Source: Pseudocercospora fijiensis CIRAD86
Taxonomy: Eukaryota > Ascomycota > Dothideomycetes > Mycosphaerellales > Mycosphaerellaceae
Assembly: GCF_000340215.1 (NCBI RefSeq)
Contig: NW_006921538.1
Span: forward strand, 4,476,320-4,540,319
Length of the DNA: 64,000 nt
Direction of reading: 5' to 3'
Part shown: positions 11,040 to 22,329 of the stretch, one piece after another
How the letters are laid out: each line of letters starts with the position of its first letter
Position numbering within the stretch: position 1 is the first letter of the stretch
The notes under the pieces: generated by a model
Told to the model about the DNA's origin: nothing
The model's input: only the letters and a program-made list of their open reading frames with translations
The model's database searches: none
Translations under genes and position numbers: made by a program

Positions 11040-14000
11040 TCGTAACGGTACGTATAATATCCTTACCTAGCGGTTTCGAAAAAGGGGCGAACTCGACGCT
11101 AGTTTCTCGTCCGCTACCTAGTTTTTTAACTACTAGGTGTTATTACGACTAAGGAGCTCCTTAAGTAGGATACAATTCTTAGAGCTAGTAAGGGTAGTAA
11201 AGGTAGTAGAGCGGCCCCTACGCGTAGAAATAGTTCCTTCCTAGGAGCCGTCGTCTATATTTTAAGCGATAAGGCGGTTCTTACGAGCCTATAGGCGACC
11301 AAGAATAATAGGGAGGTCGTTATCCCCTAGGGGTATAATAAGGAAGTCGGTTTCGTACTCGACATTAAAGGTAGAGATAGGAACGGAAGTGCTAATACCG
11401 ATAAATTTAGCTCTTCCTCTAGCTCCTCGTATATTTAGAATAAGACCTTTTAAAAGAGTAAGGCTAGCTCGCTATAGGAACTTCGTATTTAGTATATTCC
11501 CCTCGGAGCCTTTATTAATAAGAGCGCGGATCTTAAGGCACCTATTAATAGTAATAGTAATATACGGGCTAGGAATAAGGGCGAAGTTATCGTCGACTAA
11601 TAAGAGGCGAATCTAGCTAGGGTCGATATAGAGTATCTCGTTAGGTAGAGTATCTACCTCGGATAAAATAACCTATACTACGTAGTAGTTAAGTCTGTTT
11701 CTCTAGCTAATCGAATTAGGGTCCCGGACAACCTCTTCGTTAGCGGCCTCGTATTCCTCCTAGCCTTCTTCCTCGTTAAGGCTAGTAAAGAATTCCCGGG
11801 CGGAGGTAAGGACTAGAATAGGGTAATCCTTAGGTTTCCTAGGTCTAGTTCTCCTAGTAGCTAAGGTAGCTACTCTGCCTACTATCTCTATAATCTAGTA
11901 GGGAATCTTATCGGTTTTATCCTTTTCTAGCTCCCGGATTCTTATAGTAAGAGCGTTATCGTTCGGCTAGCGAGCTACGAGTTTTTAATATTCCGGAATA
12001 TAGGCAAGGGCCTTAGCATTGCTAAGCTATATACTATTCCTACTAAGGAATTTCTTTACCTAAAAATCGGGGTCCTTATAATGCTTCTAAAGATTCTTTA
12101 TAATATTAGTCGTCTTAGGCTCCTTATATATAGCCCTCTACCGGCTCGGGGGGTTTACTCCCTTCGATAGTTCCTTAGCGGTAGGCTTCGGGTTTAGCGG
12201 TAGTACGTCGTCTATTTCTGGGTTACTATCCTTAGGTAGGCTAGCGTTACTATTTAAGGATTTAGTAGTAGGCTGCCTATAAGTACTAGAAGGGCTAGTA
12301 GTAGGGGTTTTACGACTAACCGTTTCCTTAGACTAGGTTCTTACTCTTAGAGGTAGTAGGCTCGGGGACCTTTAAGTAGTTCTTCGAGGCTAGGTTTGTT
12401 TACGAATTGCTTCCTCTACCTCGCGAACGCTAAGCCTTTAAACTACGTTACGAATGCCCTTAGTCTTCGTAGCACCTTTCTACTTAGTAGTAGCTTTCCG
12501 GATCCGATTTGCGTCGGCAATAGCGGTAACGGGAAGACTATTCCTAAGCGGTATATCCTAGCTACGAGTATAGGCAAGGGTATCTACAACTATAGCCGCC
12601 TCGTAGTCGCTAAAATCTAGCTCTTTATCGGCCTCCTCGACTATACCTAGATCGTAGGGCCTTTAGTATAGCATAACCCGCCTAGTAGTAGTAGGGGTAG
12701 TAGTAGGGGTAGGAAGGCCGTTTCGAGTATCGTTTAAAGCGATCCCTCCGTAGGGATTTCCCGGAGACCTTAAAGGTAGAGGGGGAAGAGTAGAAGGAAT
12801 TATCGGAGCTAGGGCTCGAGGAGTCGGAACTCGAGGGCCTAGTTAAGCTATAGTACTAGGGGCTACAGTTCGCCTTAGTTGCTAAAAAGGATAGTTAAAT
12901 TGTTTTCGAAGGGCTTCTATTCTAAATTTAGGTAGGAAAACAATCTCCTACTAGTAATAGGCCTCGAAGAGAGGAAGTATAATAGCGAGCTTTAGGAGGG
13001 TAGGACTTTTACGGAAGCGGAATAGGGTAGCGTATAGTATACCTAGGGGCCCGAAGTACTACGTACGGTCTCGAATATAGTAGAACCCTTAGTCTTATAT
13101 ATACCGGTAGGGCCTATAGTTTAGACGAAGGTAGCCTTTAGCTCCGTAATAGTAATAGCGACCCTCTATACTAGGGATAGATTAAAAGGCAAAGGCATCG
13201 ATAGTTAGCTCTTATATAAACTAGTTGTTATATATCTAAGTTATAGGGGTGTTATCGCTCTAAAGGGGATAGAGGCGCTATAGGGTATACGAATCGGAAT
13301 TAGTATTAACCGGACCTATAGTAGGGCTCTTCTAATTGTCTCGGGAGAGGACGTAAAGTTTTAGGTCTTAGAACTGCTTAATAAGGTCGTCGATACTAGG
13401 GTCCGTAACTAGCTTAAGGGCTACCCTCTATCGCTAGATATCTAGGGTAGGGCGTATACTTAGCATTCTTTTCTTAACTATCTCTCGTAGCTCTTTTAAA
13501 TAGCTACTATCGTTACTAGTAGAGAGCGAGAAGCTCTATCGGCTACGAGCTAGGTCGTACCTAATACGATAAATCTATTCGAAGTCGGTATAGGATTCCT
13601 TATCGTAAGGGTAGATACTATATTTTTCGTAGATCCGAGGTATAATAGTAGGTATAGAGCCTCCTAAGCCCTTTAGAAACAGACGGCTCCTCGTAATATT
13701 ATTAAGAAGCCTCCTCGGTATCCCTTTAGCGATACTATAGAAGTCCTAATAAAAGCGAAGGGCATTACTCTTAGCCGTTTATCTAGTATATAGCTATTTA
13801 AGGTATTCGCGGGAGTTTAGCCGAACCGCGATATCCTAGTTAACAAACTCGCGCTTAAACTTCTTTAAGAAGGCTTCCTACGTAAGAGGCTTACTACCTA
13901 GGAGCCGAGTAACTCGGGGTCGGATACTAGCTTTACAATTAGCTATAAGGAGCTTTACCGTAGTAGCCGTTTTAGCCCTTAGATAGTATCGCTTAAGGAT

Positions 14001-14430
14001 AGTAGAAAACCTTTTAACAAAGTTAGTAGCGTTTTCTCTAGTAAAGAGGGGGTTCTTAACGGTCCCTAGGAGGGGTATCTACGGCTTTAAGTCCGAGAAG
14101 GCCTAAAGAAGACCTTAGAGAAGTTAAGGGGATAGCCCTCCGGTTGCCTAGATACGCTACTAGGGAACTTCTCGAGTACCGCCCTCCTAGGTAGTACCTC
14201 CTTAAGCCGCTTCTCTATTTTCTATACTAGTATCCTTATCGCTCCCCGAGGCCGTAGTCCTCTCGGTATTAGAGTTAGTATCGAGGTAGTTGCGAATAAA
14301 GTTTAGAGGTAGGTCTCGGTAGGTACCGGTATTAGAGGGGGCCTATAAAGGCGGCTCCGCCGGAGTAGGGTTGTTATTGTTTTCTTAGGAGCTTATCTCG
14401 TCGATAGAACAAACAATTTATAGAAGACGA
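11040..14430 (-). pseudogene. Gag-protease ORF of element X
   Basis: Capsid polyprotein relic with a C-terminal aspartic protease. The N-terminus is Asn/Thr/Ser/Glu-rich (around 14300-14400). The capsid-like core is at about 13750-14060 (ENATNFVKRF, then LT*EAFLKKFKRE), matching the helical pattern of retrotransposon Gag. The protease is at about 11290-11540: RALINKGSEGNI, where the family has D-[ST]-G, so the catalytic Asp is now Asn (a G-to-A change), and later a conserved GDNDLPIILGR. The protease sits at the Gag end rather than the start of pol. The + strand open frame at 12396-12620 is a shadow of this region. Flanked by palindromes T1 and T2. Confidence 0.75.
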
Positions 14431-14620
14431 TAAACGATTAGAATAAATAGGAAGGATATAGTATCGATAAAATTAGATAGGTTGCTAGGTATACTTAAGG
14501 TAAGGAGGGAGCGTAGACGGGCTATAGCGTACTTTGTAGTACGTATCGTATCTATATCCTTAAAGTAAGGGGAGGGTAGGCGGTAGTCCGTATATATATA
14601 GAATAAAAGGGGCGGCGAAT

Positions 14621-14648
14621 ATTACCTAGCTAGCTAGCTAGTATACCC
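14621..14648. repeat. Palindromic separator of element X (copy T1), upstream of gag
   Basis: ATTACCTAGCTAGCTAG continuing to CTAGTATACCC. It lies in the leader between the 5' LTR and gag of the - strand X block. Confidence 0.78.
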
Positions 14649-15128
14649 GCTATACCCGTTCTAGGCCCCCTTTATTCCTCTCTATTAATTTCTATTAACT
14701 CGTAGTATACCGATTACGGTACCGCGGAAGGGTCGTAATAGCCCGGAAGGAAGTTTTAAGTTAGGCTCGCGCCGATTAGCGGAAGGGATAGAGGGCTATC
14801 GACTTTTCGGGGTTCTTCGTATCCCTATCTCTAGTTTCTTATAGCGGGCTCTTAGGTTTCTTTCTATATAGGTCGTTTCTTATAGGGTCCTGCCTACTAT
14901 AGACAGGTAGAGAGTCGTAATATTCGTAAACAGTATTTCCTTTTACTTTAAGTCGGTAACGGTATTCCTTTTGCTTTAAGTCGGTAACGGTTTATTAGTA
15001 GTAGGACGTCTCGATACTACTAAGGTCTTTTTAGCGGTAGTGTTATATTAGTAGTATAGTCCTCGCTCTAGGCGAAGGCTGTAAACGTTTCTTCTTAACT
15101 ATATATATACCTATACCTTTAAATAAAT
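14649..15128 (-). other. Leader of element X
   Basis: About 480 bases between palindrome T1 and the primer-binding site. No coding frame or RNA gene is evident. It contains a short direct repeat (AAGTCGGTAACGGT, around 14952-14990). Confidence 0.5.
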
Positions 15129-15154
15129 AAAGATAGCCCTACCTTTAGCTTTAG
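15129..15154 (-). promoter_or_regulatory. Putative primer-binding site/leader block of element X
   Basis: On the - strand, just inside the LTR, the sequence reads TAAAGCTAAAGG then TAGGGCTATC. The equivalent place in element Y reads TAGAGCCGAAGG then TAGGGCTATC. Both are explained by an original TGGAGCCGAAGG, and a TGG start is usual for a tRNA-primed PBS. Conservation right after two otherwise different LTRs supports a shared primer. The tRNA was not identified. Confidence 0.5.
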
Positions 15155-15158
15155 AAAA

Positions 15159-15517
15159 TATAGGCGGGACGAGTAGGTCGTAGGTAGAGGTATATATATA
15201 GGGAACTGTATACTATAGGCCTAGTACTTAGTGTCTCTTAGGTAACTGCGAGGGGTCGGCGTAGCATTATATACTTCGAAGGGAAGGCGTTATAAATATT
15301 AAAGAGAAGAGAATAGCCGTAGGGAGGGCTATATTACAGCTAGATTAGGTACATTTCCTATGTCTTTCTTGCTATATGTTGCCGTAGCTCTGTCTCCTTA
15401 TATAGTGTATATATGTGTTTTCTAATTATAAAGGTAGTTGTGTGTATTCGGGGTATAAAAAAAAGGAGAGAGGGTACAAGTGTATATACCTATACTAAGC
15501 CGGGTTTCCCTACTATA
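15159..15517 (-). repeat. LTR of element X, right copy (- orientation)
   Basis: A 359-bp inverted match of 6901-7257. In - orientation it is the 5' LTR of the gag-pol block, with the PBS-like block just inside it. Its outer end interrupts ORF relic D. No TSD could be paired because the expected partner end is not in normal orientation. Confidence 0.8.
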
Positions 15518-16960
15518 CTATTTACGGTTAGGCAGTCTATTCGTATTACCGCTATCGTAACCGCTATCCTATCGATAACAAAGCCTACTAGATATATACG
15601 GTGCCTACTACTGTCCGGTTTTACGAATATATTATCTACGATTAACGTCCTATTGCCCTCGGTATATAGCTCTAAAAGCTCGGGATAGGCGACGACTAGG
15701 TACTTAAACCTATCCTTTACCGTATCCGGCTGTATATAAAAGCCCGCGTATCTTAGTGTATTTAGTTCTATGCCCGCGGTCGAATAGTCCGGCCGTTTAA
15801 TTTTCTTTATCTCCGGTAGCTACGAGATATCCTCGATAACCTTATCTACTTGTTTTTTATTTAACCCCGCGTACCGATATACTAACCTAGCTACTACTTT
15901 ATATGCTTCTGTCGAACGACCCTAGGTATATATTATTATAAACTGTATCCTAATTCGCTAGTACGCCTCCTGCGTACTATACTACTCTAGGTCTACTCGG
16001 TCGCTCTCGCCGTAGTTATAACGCGTATTAGATTAGTCTATTATCTACTTGCCTATAATCTATTTATATCTCCCCTCGGCCCCTATTATCTCTATAATCC
16101 CTCGCTATAGATACGTATCTTCTCTATCTCTACCGTCGCCGTACCGGTACGTTATACGAGTTTATTAACCTAATATATTAATATTGTATTTGCTTTTTAT
16201 AATACTAAATCCTCTCCGCTTCGCCTATCTATATATAAACTATTCGGCCGCCTAGAATAACGGGAATTAATACCTATAGATCCGATCTAGTAGCCTATAC
16301 GCCTCTATTAGACGCTCGTATCGCGCCCTAGTATTATCTATCCTACTATCCTTACCGCGAACTCGTACTAGAGCGCTAGGCAATCTTGCAATTATTAGAT
16401 ATCGCTAGATAGCGGCGCTCCTCTCGCGATATATCTCCCCTAATAACTTCTCTCGCCCTTTTACGCCTCTACCTAAGCGCTAACGATCCTATTCGTAAAC
16501 GGCGTATTCGATATCGAGTAGCGTAAAGTAGTCGTCGGTTATACTCTATAATAGGAACTACGATAGACTTATTATCGCTTCTAGCGTAACTGCCCGATTG
16601 TCGCGTATAACTACTACGCGGTATAGACAATCTATACTACCGTATCTAATACTTACTCGGCTAAGGGGAAACTCTATCCTCTCCTATAAACGGATTCGGC
16701 CTCGCTATTAAACTTAAAGACTAGTTATATCCCCTTTTTCTTCTATAGCGCGCAACTTATATCGCATCTATATATCTACGCTACTATCCGCTTTAATAGA
16801 TATATCCTTACCTAAACTACCTATTATAGGAGATTACTATATCCTATATATATATCTATCTCGCGCGTCTAATACTTAGTCGAAGACTCGACCCTCTCTT
16901 CTACCTTTATCCTATCTCGCCTGTTTCTACGTAGTATATCTCCTATAGCTTATCGTATAT
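15518..16960 (-). pseudogene. ORF relic D, unknown product
   Basis: A - strand relic of roughly 480 codons that is not an obvious transposon gene. It stays readable with TAG read through. Recognisable pieces include DKGRREGRVFD near 16885-16920, VVVIRDNRAVTLEAIIS near 16560-16620, VRVRGKDSR near 16345-16370, and EITKLLEL-like acidic helices near 15650-15850. The composition is Arg/Tyr/Ile/Asp-rich and helical. The left end is cut by the X LTR. At the right end Y inserted 90-100 bp beyond the readable start, so upstream sequence may continue at 37.6 kb. There it would face the SNF2-A gene divergently. I do not recognise the family. Confidence 0.45.
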
Positions 16961-17056
16961 ATTAACTAATAATACGGCCGGTGCTATTACGTACTATTGC
17001 GCCGACCGCCCTATATCTACTAACGCGCTCTATAATCTTATAATTAATAATACTAA

Positions 17057-17335
17057 TAAAGGACGAAAACCTATACTACTACTACTACTTATAGTAATAG
17101 TATAGGCTACCGAGGGTAACATAACCTATAGCAATATAGGCAGCTATGTTTAGTAAGATAGGATAACGAGACTGTCGCTTAGGCTAATAACTAGAGCCCT
17201 GCAATATAGGCATTATAGAAGTGTAACACAAACAATATGCTATACGAGGTTAATAATCTGTCTACTCCGTAGAAGGAGGCCTCTTATATAGGCTCAAAAC
17301 TAGCCTATAGGTATAGGGCCGGTTACTAGCTAATA
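17057..17335 (-). repeat. Element Y 3' LTR (left)
   Basis: 279 bp, near-identical to 37320-37598. Differences are transitions such as GTAACA versus GTGACA contexts, as expected of RIP. Preceded on the - strand by a purine-rich tract (rc of 17336-17352). Confidence 0.88.
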
Positions 17336-17352
17336 TCCCTCCCTTTCTTCGT
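17336..17352 (-). other. Polypurine tract of element Y
   Basis: The - strand reads GAAGAAAGGGAGGGA directly before the LTR, a typical plus-strand primer site. Confidence 0.65.
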
Positions 17353-17442
17353 ATCTGACTAGACACGCTTTATATTGCGCGCTTAAAACAAACATATATA
17401 CATCCTTAGCGCTCTTAGCTAAGGCCTTTTTTAGAACTCCGC

Positions 17443-17466
17443 AATAATACCCCTAGGGTAGCATTA
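17443..17466. repeat. Palindromic separator of element Y (S5), after third ORF
   Basis: AATAATACCCC TAGGGTAGCATTA. A diverged copy of the Y palindrome between the third ORF and the 3' LTR. Confidence 0.72.
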
Positions 17467-17539
17467 ATCCTAGATACTATAATTATGCAAAAACAACTTC
17501 CTAAGCAATACTATATAGACCTACTATTGCTTTAACGCG

Positions 17540-20500
17540 CCGTAATCCTTACTAGCAATAACCTTATCTGCTAGTCGGCTCTCGAAATCTCCTCCGTATA
17601 CGTTAAAGCTATTAGTACCGAAGTACTATCTCTCGTAGAAAGCTTAATTAACGAGGAGGTTAGTAGCCTTTTCCTTCGTAGTATTCTCCTAATTGTATAG
17701 ATATTCCTTAAGTCCCTCGTTATTAAGCTAGAGGATCTGTTTAACTTCGTTCTAAATAACGTAACTTAACTAAGGAATCCTACTAACTAGGGCGTCGGAG
17801 ATATAGCCGAGGCCTTTAACTAAGATAGCTATAGGGAAAGCGAATAGTACGAAGGAGTTAGAGGCCGGGAGGGCGGTTAGATTGCGGTACGCTTTAGCAA
17901 CCTAGGAGACTATTAAGTTCTCGTAGCCCTTAACCTTAGTACCGTTAATAACGCGAGAGTAGCCTAGGTTAATTAATATACGGTTGCTCTTAGTCTTTAG
18001 ATTACTATATAGTAGGTATAGTATCTAAATAGAGACCTCGCACTCCTTTAGAGGGTTAAGGATCTACTCCGCTTTACGCCCCTTACTATTAGGCTAACTA
18101 TCGAATATATAGTCGAGGTCGTCGTCGGTAAGGTGCTTATTAGTAAGCTTGCCGATCTTGCTTAGTAGGACTAGGCTACGAGCCTTAAGCTTCTCAACCT
18201 AGTTCGCAAAGACTTCGGGCTAATATATGCCTTCGATAATAGTAGAGTAGCTAGTCTTATCCTTAGATATAAGGCAGACCTTAATGCGTAGGTAACTAGT
18301 ACCCTCGCTAGCTACGAGCTTAACTATATCTTATCCGAGACGAGCAGACTCCTTAGAAGGATAGTTTTTATAAGTACCGCTAACCTTAAAGAACTTAGTA
18401 GGCTTAGGGACGGAGATAAGCTCGTATATATAATTAGGTCGAAGGGCGACAGCTAAAAGCTATAGGGTAGGGCACTAGCGGACGACCTAGCCGCTTATAC
18501 TACAAGCCTAAAGAGCATTACGGCCTTCTTGCTTAGACTCAGGCATTGCACGCATATACTAAAGGTATATTTTAAACTCCTTCTATATTAGATCGATAAG
18601 GAAAGGAAGATACACTCTACGAAGCTCTTATAACTAACTAAAGACTTAAGGGAAGACAGCATTGCTAGTCTAGCGAAAGCGGTCGAAGGAGGTGCCTTAG
18701 CTAAGGATACCGGTAACGAACTTGCTCTAGCGATCTGTTAGCGTAAGGGCGCGAGTAATAGTACTAGTAGGGTTAAACGCGCAGAGTCCTAGAGATATCG
18801 GGGCGGTAATAGGGCGTCTAGGAAACTAGTTAGCATAGGCCTAATTAGCCTTAAGGGCAGCGAAGGCATCTTAATTAGCGATATTCGTTACGAAAACTTC
18901 TTTTCCGATCGCGACGATCCTATCGATCCTAGCGATCGCGAGCGATCGCGAGCGATCCCGAGCGATCCCGAGCGATCCCGAGCGATCCTAAGCTATCCTA
19001 GAACGATAAATAGGTAACTTATAAAAGTTAGACTTTTGCCTAATACTACACTAAAAATAGAACATTTTTGTCATATATTACTAAGCCGCAAACCTTCTAG
19101 ATAAAAAGATATAAAGGAAAGAAAATCGCTTTTCTAGACATTTTGCTTCTAATTTATCTTTTTTTCTAGTAGGTTTATAGCTTAGTAATATAGTAAAAAG
19201 GTACTCTATTTTTAGTATATTATTATAAAAAAATATAAAATTTATAGTTTTTCTACGAAACTAAAGCTAGGGAACAGAAATAAGCAATATAGTATTTTGG
19301 CTTTTCTAAGTTATACTTTACTATTTTTAGAAATTTAAAAAATAGAACTTAAAGTTCTACCTACTAATAAGAGTATTATAAATTTTGAAGTCTTAATACC
19401 TATGATTATCCTAGAATCTAGAAAAGAATCTCGAGTGTTTCGAGTGTACTTTTTTTCAAAGTTCTGCTTATTAAGCGTCGGCTTTTGAAAGAAACCTTAA
19501 CGAAATATCGGCTGCATTTAACGAAACCTCAACGAAAAAAATTTATTTATAAAAAAAACCTACGAAACCGCTAAATTTGACCTATATTAGTGCGTAATAC
19601 CCCGAAATACCTCCTCGTAGTAGTAGTATACGGAGTAGTAGCAGTCGGGCTCTGACTTGCCCCGCGTCCTTTGCGTTCCTAGGCCTCGAATTTCGGGACG
19701 GCCCGTCCCGAAATTTCGATCGCGAGGATCCTATCGACCGCGATCCCGAGCGATCCTATCCGACAAGATCTTTAACGTGCGATCCCGAGGATCCTAAGGA
19801 TCCTAAGCGATCCTATCGATAGGATCGTCGCGATCGGAAAAAAAGTTTTCGTAACGTTACGTCTAATCTTTAATAGGCGGCTAATAAGGACACTCGTCTT
19901 AGTACTAGTATAGAGACTATACGCCTTAGCGGCCTTCTTAATATAGCTTGTATATATAGTAAACAGATCTTCGCCTAGCTTGCTAAGGTCGTCGTACTAC
20001 TAATAGATAGATAGGGCGACAGATGCTTTACCTATATCGGCCTTATAAACTATATCGATCTTAGTAATAAGATATACGATAGAGTTACCCTTATAGGAAC
20101 TATAGATGTTCTTAGTTAATAGCATCGGCGAGAGGCCTCTATGCCTACGCTTACTAAAGGAACCTTCGGAGGAAACACTATCTTCTAGTAGCGTATCTAG
20201 TATATTAATATCCGAGTTACTATAGTTAGTACTAGAAGGTGTAGCGGACTTCTTAGCGGCCTTCTAGAATGCCTAGCGAGCCTACAACGCCTTCTAACGC
20301 GCTACTTCTGCCTTAGCGCGCTTATCTTAAACTTCTTAAAGGACCTTACGGTTACGGGTCGAGCGGCGATCTTATACCTGTATCTCTATAGCGAGCGCTA
20401 GACTAGTAGCCGTATCGGCTTTTATCTTAAGGCGAAGGACCTTACGTTCGAGAACATCTACGATAGGAGCCTCTTAACCCTTAACAATAAAGCCTATACT

Positions 20501-21283
20501 ATTAATGCGATAGCTCTTCTCTTTTAGTAGATCTTTAGTAGACTAGGCGTTAAGATCTACCTCGGTAATAGCGTCCTTATGCCGCTTCTAGTAGGCTGTC
20601 GTAAAGTCGTTAAGTGCGAAGGTTAAGTTAACTAATTGCTTACCGTACTTCTTACTAGTAGTAGAGACTCGATAGATTATAGTATAGGAAAGGTACTCCG
20701 CTCCCTCGCGACGGACTAGATACTTATTAACGAACGACGCAACCTGCTTAGTACGCTCTTGTCTATCGTAGGCGAAGTTAATAAGGCTCTTTAGGAGACT
20801 ACTCGGACCTCCTTACTACTCGAACGCTTAATTAAGGTTCGTAAAGCGTATACGAATCGTAGTACCCGCCGTCTCGAGGCTATAGACGATAGGAAAGGCT
20901 TAATAAAGCTCTATATCCTAAAGAACGTCTCGCTTAAAGATGCGCTTACTAATATCCTAGCGTAAGTTGTTTATACTATACGACACTAAGATAGCAGCCT
21001 TCTTAATATTTCGATCGATAACGCGTAGCAAGGTACGAGCGGTCTTAATCTTCTTTTAGAGGTCGTCGATAGCGGTAACGATCTAGAAACAGTGCTCGAG
21101 GCTAGTTATAGCGACTAAGGCGCTATCGGAGGGGGCTTCGATCGGGACTAGTACGCCTAGGTTTAGGGCTAGTAGGTTACTACTACTACTAGCGCCTAGC
21201 GGATTTAGGGCGCTAGAAGATATCTTAGTCGACCGGAGCAGAAAGGAGTTAGTAACGAGTTTGCAAAAACGTTCGTAGCTTAT
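17540..21283 (-). pseudogene. Third ORF of element Y (post-pol), unknown product
   Basis: A - strand ORF relic of about 930 codons after removing the TIR insertion. A likely start is ATA (from ATG) at 21283, giving SYERFCKLVTNSFLL. Pieces include VIDRNIKKAAILVSY near 20990-21040, an Arg/Lys/Ala-rich coiled segment near 20270-20460, IIEGIY*PEVFAN near 18215-18245, TDDDLDYIFDS near 18095-18135, NLGYSRVINGTKVKGYEN near 17925-17980, and VYGGDFESRLAD near 17580-17605. In-frame stops are almost only TAG. It sits where env-like or accessory ORFs sit in some Gypsy elements, but no signal peptide or fusion-type hydrophobic segment is evident. It does not obviously resemble the third ORF of X. Split at 18890 by the TIR element. 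Confidence 0.55.
18891..19851. mobile_element. 961-bp TIR element (MITE-like) inserted in Y third ORF
   Basis: The ends are inverted repeats: left CGAAAACTTCTTTTCCGATC, right (rc) CGAAAACTTTTTTTCCGATC, and similarity continues through CGCGACGATCCTATCGAT. Both ends are flanked by TA, as for Tc1/mariner-type target sites, though a palindromic CGTTA context leaves the boundary uncertain by a few bases. Sub-terminal arrays of GATCC/GAGCGATC units lie at 18920-18995 and 19720-19825. The interior is AT-rich, holds no transposase frame, and keeps more CA/TG than its surroundings. A 27-bp perfect inverted repeat (AATTTCGGG...CCCGAAATT) lies at about 19690-19716. Confidence 0.8.
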
Positions 21284-21648
21284 TAATAATAATTAAAGGG
21301 TTTAGATAGAAGAAGGGGGAGGGGGTAGGCGGTAGTAAGTTAGTTAGTATTCGAGTAGAAGAAAGAGCTTAGAAAGCTTGCCCTAAATAGGGTGCGAAGG
21401 TAGCGTAGTCCGTATATTCCGGTAAAGCAAACGGATAACGACTATATATAGACTCTAAAAAGTAAAGCTATATACGAGACTCCTTTATTAGTAGGGTAGG
21501 CTAAAGTTTAACAATCGATCTAGCTAATTGCTAGTAGCGACTACGCGCCTCTATTAGCCTCTAGCTTTCGTAGATTCCCGCGTACTCGAAATGTAACTAG
21601 TTAGTTCGAGTACCTAGTAGTAATCTATAGTAGTAAGGCTAGCGGGAC

Positions 21649-21673
21649 TAATAATACCCCCGGGGTAGTATTA
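21649..21673. repeat. Palindromic separator of element Y (S4), upstream of third ORF
   Basis: TAATAATACCCCC then GGGGTAGTATTA, a near-perfect palindrome. Confidence 0.82.
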
Positions 21674-22080
21674 GCTTTTCTCTAGAGATACTCGGCAACC
21701 GGGAGCAAATCGCCTAGGCCTAGTATAGCTTGTATTAGCCTATAGCACTATCGTTATAGATGTAGTATTACCTTTTATAGCAGTAGGTATGTAAACGTAG
21801 CCCGTGCGTTCTTCTTTCTTCTAGACACTAAGCTTAGCGGCCTAAGGTCCCTATTCTTAGAGGCTATAGGCCTAAGTTACTACGTCTGTCTAAGAGCTAG
21901 GAAGGGAGAGGGATCCTCCCTTTCTTAGTATCCTACGTAACTAATACTAATTAGGGCAGGAACAATCTTCTCTAGCGGAGTATCTTATTGTCGTTGCTAC
22001 CTAAGGGCGGTTACTAGAGACTAGGAAACTAGAGGGAAGTAGTCCTAGAAGGGCAGGAGGTTAGGTTCGGCTAGCTTCCG

Positions 22081-22103
22081 AATGCTACCCCCGGGGTATT
22101 ATT
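22081..22103. repeat. Palindromic separator of element Y (S3), after pol
   Basis: AATGCTACCCCC GGGGTATTATT, the same palindrome with one arm altered. Located after the pol C-terminus. Confidence 0.8.
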
Positions 22104-22329
22104 CGGAAGTTATACCTCGTACAGTTCTTTCTAAGGAAATACAAAAGGAGTAAAGCCGTAGCAATATTAATCGAGGGCAAAAGATAAAAGAGTAAAACAA
22201 TAGACAAGGCAAAAGCAAAGGAGGGCAATAACTAAGAGTATTAATATCCGTAGGAATAGGTAGTAAGGACTAAAGCTAAAGGGTAGCGCTCTATATTAAC
22301 AGCGCGGAGAATAGTTAATAGAGGCAAGG

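Larger units (their letters stand above)
21300..22300. other. Intergenic block between pol and third ORF of Y
   Basis: Non-coding, RIP-affected. It contains two Y palindromes (S4 and S3) about 430 bp apart and purine-rich stretches near 21310-21330. I see no gene in it. Confidence 0.5.

Noticed and set aside
12396..12620. 74-codon + strand open frame
   Set aside because: Lies opposite the X gag-protease ORF, whose motifs are on the - strand.
6901..15517. DIRS-type or TIR element because of inverted terminal repeats
   Set aside because: The enclosed pol has a DDE-type integrase and Gypsy RT, not a tyrosine recombinase; the repeats are LTRs with TG...CA ends and an adjacent PPT.
15413..15688. 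91-codon + strand frame across the X LTR end
   Set aside because: Spans the LTR boundary and lies antisense to ORF D; no family match.
21649..22103. A 440-bp solo LTR bounded by the Y palindromes
   Set aside because: The segment has no second copy in the window, and the true Y LTRs are at 17057-17335 and 37320-37598; the palindromes recur singly elsewhere in Y.
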